Source: an uncultured Pelagibacteraceae bacterium (GTDB lineage Bacteria; Pseudomonadota; Alphaproteobacteria; Pelagibacterales; Pelagibacteraceae). From it: a stretch of DNA of 64,000 nucleotides. The notes beneath the pieces are model-generated. The model did not search any database. It was given only the letters and a program-made list of their open reading frames with translations, and was not told where the DNA came from. This document shows positions 1 through 8,482 of this stretch, piece by piece; position 1 is the first letter of the stretch, and every line of letters begins with the position of its first letter. A program made the translations under genes and the position numbers. Where the stretch lies: positions 62,001 to 126,000 of the forward strand of contig CACJPL010000003.1 in the NCBI GenBank assembly GCA_902595285.1, in the 5' to 3' direction.

Positions 1-28
1 AATTTGTATTTTTTTTTATTAATCTTTG

Positions 29-56
29 TTGATCTATTTACTTAATATATTATAAT
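29..56 (+). promoter_or_regulatory. Probable sigma-70 promoter of the gpt-like gene
   Basis: TTGATC at 29-34 is followed after 16 bases by a consensus TATAAT at 51-56. This would start transcription near base 63 and leave a leader of about 70 bases before the ATG at 135. The -10 box is perfect, but AT-rich DNA yields such boxes by chance, so the call is moderate. Confidence 0.5.
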
Positions 57-79
57 TTTTGTGGGATGATCATTAAAGT

Positions 80-102
80 ACACAACGTTCACAAATTTGT
101 GT
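80..102 (+). promoter_or_regulatory. Palindrome/stem in the leader of the gpt-like gene
   Basis: CACAAATTTGTG at 90-101 is a perfect 12-base palindrome, so it could be an operator. In RNA the alternative pairing ACACAA (80-85) with TTGTGT (97-102) makes a stem, and TGGGA (62-66) could pair with TCCCA (115-119) outside it. No known riboswitch consensus was recognised. Confidence 0.3.
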
Positions 103-134
103 TCAATAAAAATTCCCATCAAAACTAAGAAACT

Positions 135-650
135 ATGAGTGATATTTATATTAGTTGGGAAGATTATCATAAAAAGATAGAGCAATTAGCTAAAATAGTT
201 TACGATGATAAATGTCATTTTAATCAGATTATTTGTATCGCTAAAGGTGGTTTAAGAGTTGGAGACATTTTTAGCAGACTCTTTAATGTTCCTTTAGCCA
301 TATTATCTGTAGAATCTTATCATGGGGAAAGTGATGATATTAAAAATCAGCAAGGTCAATTTACTTTCTCAAGAGATTTGGCAAAAACAACACCTAATTT
401 AGGATCACATGTTTTATTAGTTGATGATCTCGCTGACTCAGGAAAAACATTAATTAAAAGTATAAAATGGCTTGAATTATTTTATGGTTTTTATTTGGAA
501 GATAAAATTAGAACTGCAGTAATTTGGCATAAGTCTACGTCGACTTTTAAACCTGATTATTGTGCGGATTATTTAGAAAAATCACCATGGATTCATATGC
601 CTTTTGAAAAATACGAAACTACGAATATCAAAGATTTTAAATTTGAATAA
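135..650 (+). CDS. gpt: Xanthine/guanine-type purine phosphoribosyltransferase
   Basis: Type I phosphoribosyltransferase that probably attaches PRPP-derived ribose phosphate to xanthine, guanine or hypoxanthine in purine salvage. The PRPP-binding motif VLLVDDLADSGKT lies at residues 93-105, and an aromatic C-terminal segment (SPWIHMPFEKYE) fits the purine-binding hood of the Gpt family. At 171 aa it is of normal length and has no membrane segment. It converges on guaC with an 18-base gap, and apt lies 3.4 kb away, so the region concentrates purine salvage. The base specificity cannot be read from sequence; the symbol is by family resemblance. Confidence 0.75.
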   Translation: MSDIYISWEDYHKKIEQLAKIVYDDKCHFNQIICIAKGGLRVGDIFSRLFNVPLAILSVESYHGESDDIKNQQGQFTFSRDLAKTTPNLGSHVLLVDDLADSGKTLIKSIKWLELFYGFYLEDKIRTAVIWHKSTSTFKPDYCADYLEKSPWIHMPFEKYETTNIKDFKFE

Positions 651-668
651 TTATATATAAATATTAAA

Positions 669-1703
669 TTATTTTATAAATGTATCATTAAATTGATTTG
701 AAACTCTTACAAAAGTTGTGCATTTACTTAGCTGTTTTAGCGAAGGAGCCCCGACATATGTGCAACTACTTCTTACACCTCCAAGTATATTTAAAATAGT
801 GTCATTAATTTTTCCTCTATATTTAACGCTAACCTTTCTTCCTTCACTGCTTCTATAATCCGAAAGTCCTCCGTAATGTTTTTTATTTGCAACTTCAGAA
901 CTTGATCCATAAAATTCTATGTATTTTGTTCCGTTTACTTTAACTATTTTACCTTTACCTTCATCATGTCCAGCCAACATTCCTCCAAGCATTACAAAAT
1001 CTGCACCACCACCAAATCCTTTAGCAACATCGCCAGGACAAGTGCAGCCTCCGTCAGCTATAACATGTGCTCCTAGGCCATGGGCAGCATCTGCACATTC
1101 AATCACTGCACTTAATTGTGGATACCCTACTCCAGTTTGTATTCTTGTTGTACAAACACTTCCAGGTCCTATCCCAACTTTTACTATGTCTGCACCACTT
1201 AGAACTAGTTCTTGAGTCATATCAGCTGTAACTACGTTGCCAGCTATAATTGTTTTAGTTGGATATTTATCTCTTACAGATTTAATAAAATTTGTAAAGT
1301 GTTCAGTGTATCCGTTTGCAACGTCGATACATATAAATTTAAAAAAACTAAATTCTTTTAAAACTTTATCAAGGGTTTGAAAATCTTCTTTTTTAATACC
1401 AACACTTAAAGCAATATTTTGATATATTTTTTTTATACTTTTATTTTGTTTAATTTTTTTAACATCATGTTGTTTAGTTAAACATGTAATCATTCCATGA
1501 TCATTTAATTTTTCAGCTACATTTAATTCTCCAACTCCATCCATATTCGCAGCCATTATTGGAATTCCTGACCATTCATTTTTACTATATTTAAATCTAT
1601 ATGTTCTCAATAAATTTACATCTTTACGGCTTTTCAAAGTACTTCTTTTCGGTCTAAAAAGAACGTCTGAGTAGTCTAATTTTAATTCTTCTTCAATTCT
1701 CAT
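669..1703 (-). CDS. guaC: GMP reductase
   Basis: NADPH-dependent reductive deamination of GMP to IMP, linking guanine to adenine nucleotide pools in the cytoplasm. The IMPDH/GMPR barrel is complete. The signature GIGPGSVCTTR places the catalytic cysteine at residue 184, and DGGCTCPGDVAKGFGGGADFVMLGG-type phosphate-binding sequence follows. It has no CBS domains, and its 344 aa match GuaC rather than the longer GuaB. Convergent with the gpt-like gene, it can return guanine salvaged by that enzyme to IMP. Confidence 0.93.
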   Translation of the reverse strand: MRIEEELKLDYSDVLFRPKRSTLKSRKDVNLLRTYRFKYSKNEWSGIPIMAANMDGVGELNVAEKLNDHGMITCLTKQHDVKKIKQNKSIKKIYQNIALSVGIKKEDFQTLDKVLKEFSFFKFICIDVANGYTEHFTNFIKSVRDKYPTKTIIAGNVVTADMTQELVLSGADIVKVGIGPGSVCTTRIQTGVGYPQLSAVIECADAAHGLGAHVIADGGCTCPGDVAKGFGGGADFVMLGGMLAGHDEGKGKIVKVNGTKYIEFYGSSSEVANKKHYGGLSDYRSSEGRKVSVKYRGKINDTILNILGGVRSSCTYVGAPSLKQLSKCTTFVRVSNQFNDTFIK

Positions 1704-1808
1704 ATTAGTAAAAATTACTTTTGAAATTTAATAATTCAATTGAATTATTAGTTGTGGATAACTATTGAAACTAAAAAAAAAACTATTATAAATCAACATT
1801 TATTTAGA

Positions 1809-1885
1809 GGCGGGGTAGCTCAGTTGGTTAGAGCGCGGGACTCATAAGCCCGAGGTCAGTGGTTCGATCCCACTTCCCGCTACCA
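1809..1885 (+). tRNA. tRNA with CAT anticodon, elongator tRNA-Met (tRNA-Ile2 possible)
   Basis: A full 77-base cloverleaf can be drawn by hand: acceptor GGCGGGG/TCCCGCT (G1-U72 and G7-U66 wobbles), D stem GCTC/GAGC, anticodon loop CTCATAA, T stem AGTGG/CCACT with loop TTCGATC, discriminator A and encoded CCA. The C11-G24 pair and paired position 1-72 are elongator-type, unlike initiator tRNA. The last anticodon-stem pair, A31-G39, is a mismatch. CAT also occurs in tRNA-Ile that is modified to lysidine, which sequence alone does not exclude. Confidence 0.9.
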
Positions 1886-2019
1886 AAAGTTATTATATAC
1901 ATTTAAATAGTATTTTAATTAAAATTATCATAATTTTAATAATGATGGTGAAACAAAAATATTTATTATGTGCAAAAAGATAGAAAAATAAATCTTAACA
2001 GAGTTTAAGGAAAAAAAAT

Positions 2020-2106
2020 ATGTTCGCAAAATATTTTAATTTTAAAAAAACTAATATATTTAACAATCTTTTAATTGCGAATAAAAATAAAGATAGTGAT
2101 AAATAA
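2020..2106 (+). CDS. Possible 28-codon leader peptide ahead of the methyltransferase
   Basis: ATG at 2020 has an AAGG Shine-Dalgarno at 2007-2010 with 9-base spacing, the only good ribosome site in this gap. The frame runs 28 codons to TAA at 2104-2106 and gives a basic, Asn/Lys-rich peptide with no recognised similarity. Its end overlaps the GTG at 2096 that is in frame with the next gene, so translational coupling is possible. It may also be chance. Confidence 0.25.
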   Translation: MFAKYFNFKKTNIFNNLLIANKNKDSDK

Positions 2107-3199
2107 TTTTGAAAATTTAATTTGTTGTCCTGTTTGTAAATCAAAAATTCAAAATAATCGCAATCAATATTATTTTTGTGATATGTGTAAAATTGAGTTT
2201 AATGTTTATGAAAACATTATTGATTTTAGGAACCAAATATCTGACTCTACAAAAGGATTTTCTTTTAAGAATGATCTTTATATAAGTAAAATTTTATCTT
2301 CAAATTTCTCAAAATTTAAAACTTTTAATGGCTTGCTTGCATTTTATGAAAAATTGAGAGAGTTCAAAAACATAGACGATATAAATAGTTTAAAAATAGA
2401 TCAAAGTATTAAAACTTCTTTAGCTTTCGATATCCCAATGTCTGCTCAACAGTCTATTCATGGGTATGATATTTTAAAAAAAATAAATTTATATAAAAAT
2501 GAATTTAATTATGAGAGTTTTGATTACAATGTTTGTTTGGAAAATGGGTGTGGACATGGTTTATTTATTGAGGGATTATCAAAACAATTTCAAACTCTTT
2601 TAGTAATTGATTTTTCTATGTCATATTTGTTTTTAGCTAAAAAAATTTGTGAGGAGAGAAAAATAACAAATATTAGGTTTTTATGCGCATCAGTTGAAAA
2701 TTTGCCAATTAAGGAAAATTCGATTGATTTAATTCACTCCAATAATGTTATTGAACATGTTTCAGATCAGGCAAGCATGATTAAAGAGATAAATAGAGCT
2801 CTGTCATTTAAAGGTTTTTTGTTTCTTTTAAGCCCTAACAAAAATTCAGCTTATTTTGAACCACATTATAAAATACCATTTTACGGATTAGTACCTTTTA
2901 AAATCAGACACTGGTTAATTTTTAAATTCCAAAAAAGAGATAGTCTTGATGTCCAGCCATTGAGTCTTTTAGAGTTAAAGCAAATTTTAAAAGATAATTT
3001 TTTAGGAAAATTAAATATAACTTTTTTACCATCAAAATTAAAGCAAACAGCACAAACAGGCCTATTAAGAAAAATTATAATATATTTTTTAAATAATAAA
3101 TTAATTGGCTCTCTTTTTTCTTTTTTACTGAATAAGATTTTATTGGGAATTATGCCTTATCATGTAGTAATTGCAAAAAAAAATGAGGATAAGCAATAA
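2075..3199 (+). CDS. Zinc-ribbon plus class I SAM-dependent methyltransferase
   Basis: The N-terminus has a Cys-rich knuckle (CCPVC at residues 17-21, CDMC at 35-38), and the central domain a Rossmann-type methyltransferase with SAM motif ENGCGHG at about 156-162 and a later NNVIEHV motif. The C-terminus is basic and hydrophobic and may lie at the membrane. The substrate is unknown; glycan neighbours suggest sugar or lipid methylation. The start is uncertain: the longest frame begins at TTG 2075, but GTG 2096 is as good because the zinc knuckle begins after it. No Shine-Dalgarno precedes either codon. Confidence 0.75.
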   Translation: MRIKIKIVINNFENLICCPVCKSKIQNNRNQYYFCDMCKIEFNVYENIIDFRNQISDSTKGFSFKNDLYISKILSSNFSKFKTFNGLLAFYEKLREFKNIDDINSLKIDQSIKTSLAFDIPMSAQQSIHGYDILKKINLYKNEFNYESFDYNVCLENGCGHGLFIEGLSKQFQTLLVIDFSMSYLFLAKKICEERKITNIRFLCASVENLPIKENSIDLIHSNNVIEHVSDQASMIKEINRALSFKGFLFLLSPNKNSAYFEPHYKIPFYGLVPFKIRHWLIFKFQKRDSLDVQPLSLLELKQILKDNFLGKLNITFLPSKLKQTAQTGLLRKIIIYFLNNKLIGSLFSFLLNKILLGIMPYHVVIAKKNEDKQ

Positions 3200-3210
3200 A
3201 TTTTAAAAAA

Positions 3211-4056
3211 CTAGTTTTCAATATATTTTAATATATCATTTAATGAACTATTTTTAGGTTTCCAACCAGGTAATTTTTTATATTTTATATTTTTTTCTTT
3301 TATAATTTTGTGAGATAAAAAATTATATTTTATTTTCTTTTCTTTATTATTATTAAATTTAGTGATCAGTCTTAAAATATTGGTATTACCGTTATTTAAC
3401 AAACCAAAATTTTCGGATTTTATATTTTTATTTATTAGTATATTTACAGCTACAACAACATCTTTAACATTTAACACATTCATATAAAAATTAGATGAAG
3501 CTAAATTTGTAATTTTTGAATTACGATAATTTTGTTTTAAAATGTTAAAAAGTTTTTTTCTATTATCGTCATTTCCAAATGTTTGTGAAAGATATAAATT
3601 ATAATATTTTATATTTTTATCTTTTGTTCTATAAAATCTCATTAAATTACCGAAGGCTATTTTTTGAACAGCATATAAATTTGCAGGATTATTTTTAACT
3701 CCATCATAATTTTCCCAAACAGATGTAAAATTAACAAATTTTTTGAAATTTAGGAATTTAGAATTTTCAAGAATAACGTTACCTAAATGAATATTTGCTT
3801 CTATCATCTTTTTAATATCTTTAGTTTCATGAATCTTCTTATATAAGGTTGCACAATGAATAACTGTGTTAAATTTTTCTTTTTTTAATAATTTATTTAG
3901 ATGATTTAAATTTTTAAAATAAAGTTTTCTTACGTTTTTATTGATTATTTTTTTTTTATTTCTTATTAGTATCGTAAATTTAAATTTTTTGGATAATTGA
4001 TTAAGAATATTAGTTCCTATAAAACCTGTGCCACCTGTTAAAAGAATTTTTTTCAT
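3211..4056 (-). CDS. NAD-dependent epimerase/dehydratase (extended SDR)
   Basis: Nucleotide-sugar modifying enzyme of the extended short-chain dehydrogenase family. The NAD-binding GGTGFIG lies at residues 8-14 and the catalytic YxxxK at Y128/K132, with TS at 111-112. At 281 aa it is slightly shorter than typical GalE/RmlD relatives. It is very Lys/Asn/Ile-rich, like the other glycan genes here. It lies upstream of the CDP-sugar cassette on the opposite strand and could supply the keto-sugar reduction missing from that cassette, but the substrate cannot be told. Only 16 bases separate it from apt on the same strand, so they are probably co-transcribed. Confidence 0.8.
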   Translation of the reverse strand: MKKILLTGGTGFIGTNILNQLSKKFKFTILIRNKKKIINKNVRKLYFKNLNHLNKLLKKEKFNTVIHCATLYKKIHETKDIKKMIEANIHLGNVILENSKFLNFKKFVNFTSVWENYDGVKNNPANLYAVQKIAFGNLMRFYRTKDKNIKYYNLYLSQTFGNDDNRKKLFNILKQNYRNSKITNLASSNFYMNVLNVKDVVVAVNILINKNIKSENFGLLNNGNTNILRLITKFNNNKEKKIKYNFLSHKIIKEKNIKYKKLPGWKPKNSSLNDILKYIEN

Positions 4057-4072
4057 ACTACAATTAATAATA

Positions 4073-4600
4073 TTAATGACCTGGAAATTCCATTAGACTC
4101 TCTACTAGGTAGCCTTTATTAATCAAATTTTTTGTTCCACCTAAGTCAAATAGATTAATTATAAAAACAAATGAAGCTACTTGCCCTTCTGACATTTCAA
4201 CTAACTTTGCTGCCGCCTCTGCTGTACCACCAGTTGCAATTAAATCATCAATAATCAGAATTTTTTCACCTTTACTGATAGAGTCTTTATGAACTTCAAT
4301 AGTTGCTTTTCCGTATTCAAGTTCGAAATCAACTGAAAATGTTTCAGCTGGTAATTTATTTTTTTTTCTAAACATTAAAAATGGTTTTTTTAAAATGTAG
4401 GATAAGGCCGAAGCAAAAACGAACCCTCTAGACTCAATTGCAGCAATTTTATCAAAATCAATTTTTTTAGATATGAGGACCAATTCATCAATTGTTTTTG
4501 TAAAACCTTTTTCATTTTTTAGAAGTGTGCTAATATCTCTAAATAAAATTCCTTTTTTTGGATAATCTGGAATAGTTCTGATATATTTTTTCAGATTCAT
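4073..4600 (-). CDS. apt: Adenine phosphoribosyltransferase
   Basis: Converts adenine and PRPP to AMP. The PRPP motif LIIDDLIATGGT is at residues 115-126, and the family's SRGF segment sits near 57-60. Length (175 aa) is normal for bacterial Apt. It recycles adenine, including the adenine released by the MTA phosphorylase encoded at 9538. Its start is 45 bases from the divergent glycosyltransferase gene, so both promoters share that gap. The surroundings are glycan genes, an unusual place for apt. Confidence 0.95.
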   Translation of the reverse strand: MNLKKYIRTIPDYPKKGILFRDISTLLKNEKGFTKTIDELVLISKKIDFDKIAAIESRGFVFASALSYILKKPFLMFRKKNKLPAETFSVDFELEYGKATIEVHKDSISKGEKILIIDDLIATGGTAEAAAKLVEMSEGQVASFVFIINLFDLGGTKNLINKGYLVESLMEFPGH

Positions 4601-4645
4601 TATTTTAGTTTATATATAGATAAATTTTAACATGATAAATCATAA

Positions 4646-5761
4646 ATGAGTAGAAAACATATAAAAAATATAATTTTAAACAAGCTCACTGTAATTTTAA
4701 CCACACATAACTCAAGATATAATTTTATTTTAAGATCTTTAGATCATTATCATTATGAGTATAAAGGAAGTAATTTAAAAATAATCATAAGTGACTCAGG
4801 CAAACTTTCAAATTTCAAAAAGTTAAGAAAAAAAATTTTAAAAAAAAATTATAATTTAAAATTAAAATTTCTTCATTTTAAAACAAGACAAAACCATAAT
4901 GAGATAAAAAGAGATGCCTATGGTAAAGTAAAATATCAGTATGTGGAAAGATTAAAAAAAGCAATTAAATCTGTAAATACAGAATTTGTAGTTCTTGCTG
5001 CTGATGATGATTTTTATTTTCCAACTTATTTTACGAAATCAATTAATTTTTTAAATAAAAATAAAGATTATGGATCTGTCTACGGACATATTCTTAAATT
5101 TGAATTAAATGAGTTTGTTCCATTTGGAAAAATTGAAAAAATTTGGGTATCAAAAGAAAACAATCCACCAAATCCATGGTTGGAGGATAATTCTTTTGAT
5201 AAAAGATTAAATAATTTAGGAAAAAATCCTTGGTCTTGGTTTGGCTGGTACGCCGTACAAAGAACAAATTTATTAAAAAAAATAATTGATACAGCAGATA
5301 AAAATAGAATAGATGGATATTTGTTTGAAAAATTTGTAAGTTTTTGTGTAGCCACTTTATATAAAGTTAAAAAATTAAAAATACTTTATTCTGCAAGACA
5401 ACAAAATTCAGTTCAATCAGAATTTGTTGAACCTTTTTCTTATAAAAGAAATAAAATCCAATTTAAAAATTTTACTTCAAGTTGTATAAAATTCTTAAAA
5501 AAATATAAAAATGTAAGCAATGAATTAGCAAGCAATATTGTATTTAAAATTGTTGAGAAAGATCTTCAAGAATATAAAAGAAATGACTCTAAAGAATTTT
5601 TTAGAACTATAAGAAAAAAATTTACTTTTTTAAATTTTATTAATTATAAGTTTTATAAACCAAGAATTTATACCTATAAAGATAAGCGTATTATAAGTGA
5701 TCAAAAATTTAAAAATATAACAAAGGAAACTACTTATATTAAAAAAATAGTTGAGAGATAG
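4646..5761 (+). CDS. Glycosyltransferase, GT-A fold (TIGR00180-like)
   Basis: Likely sugar transferase for a cell-surface glycan. The N-terminus LTVILTTHNSR is the usual start of a GT2-like GT-A domain (residues about 14-24), and AADDDFYFP (118-126) gives the metal-binding DxD-type motif at D120-D122. Conserved tryptophans near 195-200 resemble the TIGR00180 group. No signal peptide or membrane helix is evident. The protein is strongly basic. It is divergent from apt and 126 bases upstream of the CDP-sugar cassette in the same direction. Donor and acceptor are unknown. Confidence 0.72.
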   Translation: MSRKHIKNIILNKLTVILTTHNSRYNFILRSLDHYHYEYKGSNLKIIISDSGKLSNFKKLRKKILKKNYNLKLKFLHFKTRQNHNEIKRDAYGKVKYQYVERLKKAIKSVNTEFVVLAADDDFYFPTYFTKSINFLNKNKDYGSVYGHILKFELNEFVPFGKIEKIWVSKENNPPNPWLEDNSFDKRLNNLGKNPWSWFGWYAVQRTNLLKKIIDTADKNRIDGYLFEKFVSFCVATLYKVKKLKILYSARQQNSVQSEFVEPFSYKRNKIQFKNFTSSCIKFLKKYKNVSNELASNIVFKIVEKDLQEYKRNDSKEFFRTIRKKFTFLNFINYKFYKPRIYTYKDKRIISDQKFKNITKETTYIKKIVER

Positions 5762-5887
5762 ATTTTTATTTAAATTTTAATAATTTTTGAAAAATATAGA
5801 AAAAAAATGAAGATAATGTTTTTATTTTATTTCTTTCAATTAAAAAATAATCTATTTTATCCAGATTATAATTTTTAATAATTTACT

Positions 5888-6661
5888 ATGAAAGCTGTTA
5901 TACTTGCGGGTGGGTTAGGTACTAGAATTTCAGAGGAAACGCATATCAAACCTAAACCAATGATAGAAATTGGTGGTAAACCAATTATTTGGCATATTAT
6001 GAAAATATATTCTTTTCATGGTATAAATGAATTTATTATTTGTTGTGGATATAAAGGCTACATAATCAAAGAATATTTTGCTAATTACTTCCTTCATATG
6101 TCGGATGTTACTTTGGATATAAGTAAAAACTCAATGGAAGTTCATAAAAAAGATGCAGAGAAATGGAAAATTACATTAATAGACACAGGTGAAAAAACCC
6201 AAACTGGTGGCAGACTTAAAAGAGTTTCCAAATATTTAAATAAAGACGATAATTTTTGTTTTACTTATGGAGATGGTCTAAGCGATATAGATATATCTGG
6301 AAGTATTAAATTTCACTTAGATCACAAGAAAAAAATTACAGTGGGTGCCGTTCAAGTCAAAGGAAGATATGGAACATTGGAATGCTCTGATAATATTGTA
6401 AATAACTTTTCTGAAAAACCTATCGGAGATAATTCTTATATTAATGGTGGTTTTTTTGTTGTATCAAAAAATGTTTTGGATTTGATAGATGGTGATGAAA
6501 CAAGCTGGGAGGAACAAACTTTAAAGTTTTTAGCATCAAAAAATGAAATTATGGCTTTTAAACATCATGGTTTTTGGCATCCAATGGATACTTTAAGAGA
6601 TAAAAATCACTTAGAAGAAATGTGGAGCCAAAAAAAAGCTCCTTGGAAAATTTGGAGTTAA
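5888..6661 (+). CDS. rfbF: Glucose-1-phosphate cytidylyltransferase
   Basis: Makes CDP-glucose from CTP and glucose-1-phosphate, the entry step of CDP-6-deoxy sugar synthesis. The nucleotidyltransferase signature GGLGTR is at residues 8-13, followed by KPKPMIEIGGKPIIWH, which is characteristic of RfbF. YGDGLSDID gives the metal-binding aspartates. Length (257 aa) is normal. A TATAAT at 5867-5872 just upstream is a possible -10 box, without a clear -35. First gene of a cassette that ends with the matching CDP-glucose 4,6-dehydratase. Confidence 0.95.
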   Translation: MKAVILAGGLGTRISEETHIKPKPMIEIGGKPIIWHIMKIYSFHGINEFIICCGYKGYIIKEYFANYFLHMSDVTLDISKNSMEVHKKDAEKWKITLIDTGEKTQTGGRLKRVSKYLNKDDNFCFTYGDGLSDIDISGSIKFHLDHKKKITVGAVQVKGRYGTLECSDNIVNNFSEKPIGDNSYINGGFFVVSKNVLDLIDGDETSWEEQTLKFLASKNEIMAFKHHGFWHPMDTLRDKNHLEEMWSQKKAPWKIWS

Positions 6662-6691
6662 GAAGATCTCAATTAAATTACTTTTCAAAAT

Positions 6692-7252
6692 ATGAGACAG
6701 TTACATATAGATGATTTTTATTTTACAGGAGTTAAAAAAATAAAAAGAAGAAAAAACCAAGATGAAAGAGGGTATTTGTCTAGATTATTTTGTTTTGAGG
6801 AATTAAAGCGAAAAAAAATCTCATTCAATATTAAACAAATAAATTTAACTTTAACAAAAAAAAAGGGAACTATTAGAGGATTACACTATCAATTACCCCC
6901 ACACTCTGAAGTAAAGATTGTTTCATGTATTAAAGGTGAAATTTTTGATGTAATAGTTGATTTAAGAAAAGGTTCACCAACATTTTTAAAAAAATATAGC
7001 TTAAAGTTATCTCAAAAAAATATGAAATCTTTAGTTATTCCAAAGGGATTTGCCCATGGATTTCAGACACTAAAAGATAACTGCGAAATTTTATATTTTC
7101 ATTCAGCATCCTATAAACCTGCTTTTGAAAATGGTCTAAACTTTAGTGATCCAAAATTATCCATTAAATGGCCTTTAAAATTAACAAGAATTTCAAAAAG
7201 AGATAAATCTTTTAAATTAATAACAAATATATTTAAAGGTATGAAAATTTAA
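6692..7252 (+). CDS. RmlC-like NDP-4-keto-6-deoxysugar 3,5-epimerase
   Basis: Cupin epimerase of the dTDP-4-dehydrorhamnose 3,5-epimerase family (186 aa, normal length). The motif TIRGLHYQLPP carries the catalytic histidine, and later IFDVIVDLRKGSPTF and IPKGFAHGFQTL are standard RmlC segments. In this cassette it probably epimerises C3 and/or C5 of a CDP-4-keto-6-deoxyhexose rather than the dTDP sugar. Its last base is the first base of the next gene's ATG, which suggests translational coupling. Confidence 0.88.
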   Translation: MRQLHIDDFYFTGVKKIKRRKNQDERGYLSRLFCFEELKRKKISFNIKQINLTLTKKKGTIRGLHYQLPPHSEVKIVSCIKGEIFDVIVDLRKGSPTFLKKYSLKLSQKNMKSLVIPKGFAHGFQTLKDNCEILYFHSASYKPAFENGLNFSDPKLSIKWPLKLTRISKRDKSFKLITNIFKGMKI

Positions 7253-8475
7253 TGAAATGTAGATTTTGTGATACTATTTTAAAAGAGAAAATACTAGATT
7301 TGGGAAAATCTCCTCCATCGAATGCTTATTTAAAAAATGAGAGTTCTTTTGAAACAGAAAAATATTTTCCACTTAAACTATTTATCTGCGAAAAATGTTT
7401 TTTAGTTCAAACCGAAGATCATAACTTGCCAGATGAATTATTTACAGCAGATTATGCATATTTTTCAGGCACATCTGAAACATTTGTTAAACATGCAAAA
7501 ATATATGTTGATGAAATAACAAAAAAATTAAATTTAAATAAAGACAGTTTTGTTGTGGAAATTGCTAGTAATGATGGATATTTACTAAAAAATTTCATAA
7601 ATAAAAAAATTCCATGTTTAGGGATAGAGCCAACAAAAAGTACTTACGAAAAATCTTTAGAGCTAAATATCCCAACTCTAAACGATTTTTTCGGTACAAA
7701 AATATCTGATCATATAAATAATTCTTTCCAAAAAGCAGACTTGGTAATTGGAAATAATGTTTATGCTCATGTTCCAAACATAAATGATTTTACTAATGGT
7801 ATAAAAAAAATTTTAAATAAAAATGGAACAGTAACTTTAGAGTTTCCTCATTTATTGAATTTAGTTAAAAATAATCTTTTTGATACAGTATACCACGAAC
7901 ATTATTCGTACTTGTCTCTGTACACAGTTATTCGTATTTTTAATAAGCACAATTTAAAAATTTATAATGTTGAAAAAATCTCTACTCATGGGGGAAGTTT
8001 AAGAATATACGGGTGCCACGATGATGAAAATATTAAAATTAATGAAAATATAAATACAATCCTTAAGGAAGAGGAAGATAATGGGTTATTAAATATCAAA
8101 AAATACAAAAATTTACAAACTGTAGCAGATAAAGTTAAAATAGAATTCTTAGAATTTGTAAATCAATTAAAAAAAGAAAATAAAATAATTGCTGCCTACG
8201 GGGCTGCTGCAAAAGGTAATACTCTTTTAAACTTTTGTAATGTTAAAAATGATATAATAGATTTTGTTTGTGATGCTTCCGAGGCTAAACAAAACAAATT
8301 TCTTCCAGGAAGTCATATAAAAATTTTAAATCCAAGTTTTCTTTATAAAAAGAAAGTTGATTACGTGTTAATTTTACCATGGAATATTAAAGAAGAAATT
8401 TTAAATAATTTTTCCTCTTTAAAAGACAGAGGGGTAATTTTTTTTACAGCGATTAACGGTATAGAAATGGTATAA
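7252..8475 (+). CDS. NDP-sugar C-methyltransferase (TylCIII/TcaB9-like)
   Basis: Three-part architecture of sugar C3-methyltransferases: an N-terminal zinc-binding domain (C3, C6 and a later FICEKC), a central SAM domain (VVEIASNDGYLL), and a C-terminal Methyltransf_14-like domain containing AAYGAAAKGNTLLNF. The YHEHYSYLS segment matches the catalytic His/Glu/Tyr region of this family. Length (407 aa) is typical. It would add a methyl group to a 4-keto-6-deoxy sugar, producing a branched sugar. It overlaps the epimerase by one base and lies 7 bases from the 4,6-dehydratase gene. Confidence 0.88.
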   Translation: MKCRFCDTILKEKILDLGKSPPSNAYLKNESSFETEKYFPLKLFICEKCFLVQTEDHNLPDELFTADYAYFSGTSETFVKHAKIYVDEITKKLNLNKDSFVVEIASNDGYLLKNFINKKIPCLGIEPTKSTYEKSLELNIPTLNDFFGTKISDHINNSFQKADLVIGNNVYAHVPNINDFTNGIKKILNKNGTVTLEFPHLLNLVKNNLFDTVYHEHYSYLSLYTVIRIFNKHNLKIYNVEKISTHGGSLRIYGCHDDENIKINENINTILKEEEDNGLLNIKKYKNLQTVADKVKIEFLEFVNQLKKENKIIAAYGAAAKGNTLLNFCNVKNDIIDFVCDASEAKQNKFLPGSHIKILNPSFLYKKKVDYVLILPWNIKEEILNNFSSLKDRGVIFFTAINGIEMV

Positions 8476-8482
8476 ATTAATT

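Noticed and set aside
919..1215. 98-codon open frame antisense to guaC
   Set aside because: It lies wholly inside the well-supported guaC gene on the other strand, is rich in Pro, Ser and Ala from complementing its glycine/alanine codons, and has no ribosome site.
1809..1885. Initiator tRNA-fMet
   Set aside because: Position 1-72 can pair (G-U), position 11-24 is C-G as in elongators, and the three G-C pairs next to the anticodon loop are interrupted by an A-G mismatch.
1918..1940. Ten-base AT-only inverted repeat after the tRNA gene, considered as a tRNA terminator
   Set aside because: The stem is only A and T, there is no T-run after it, and such repeats are common by chance in DNA this AT-rich.
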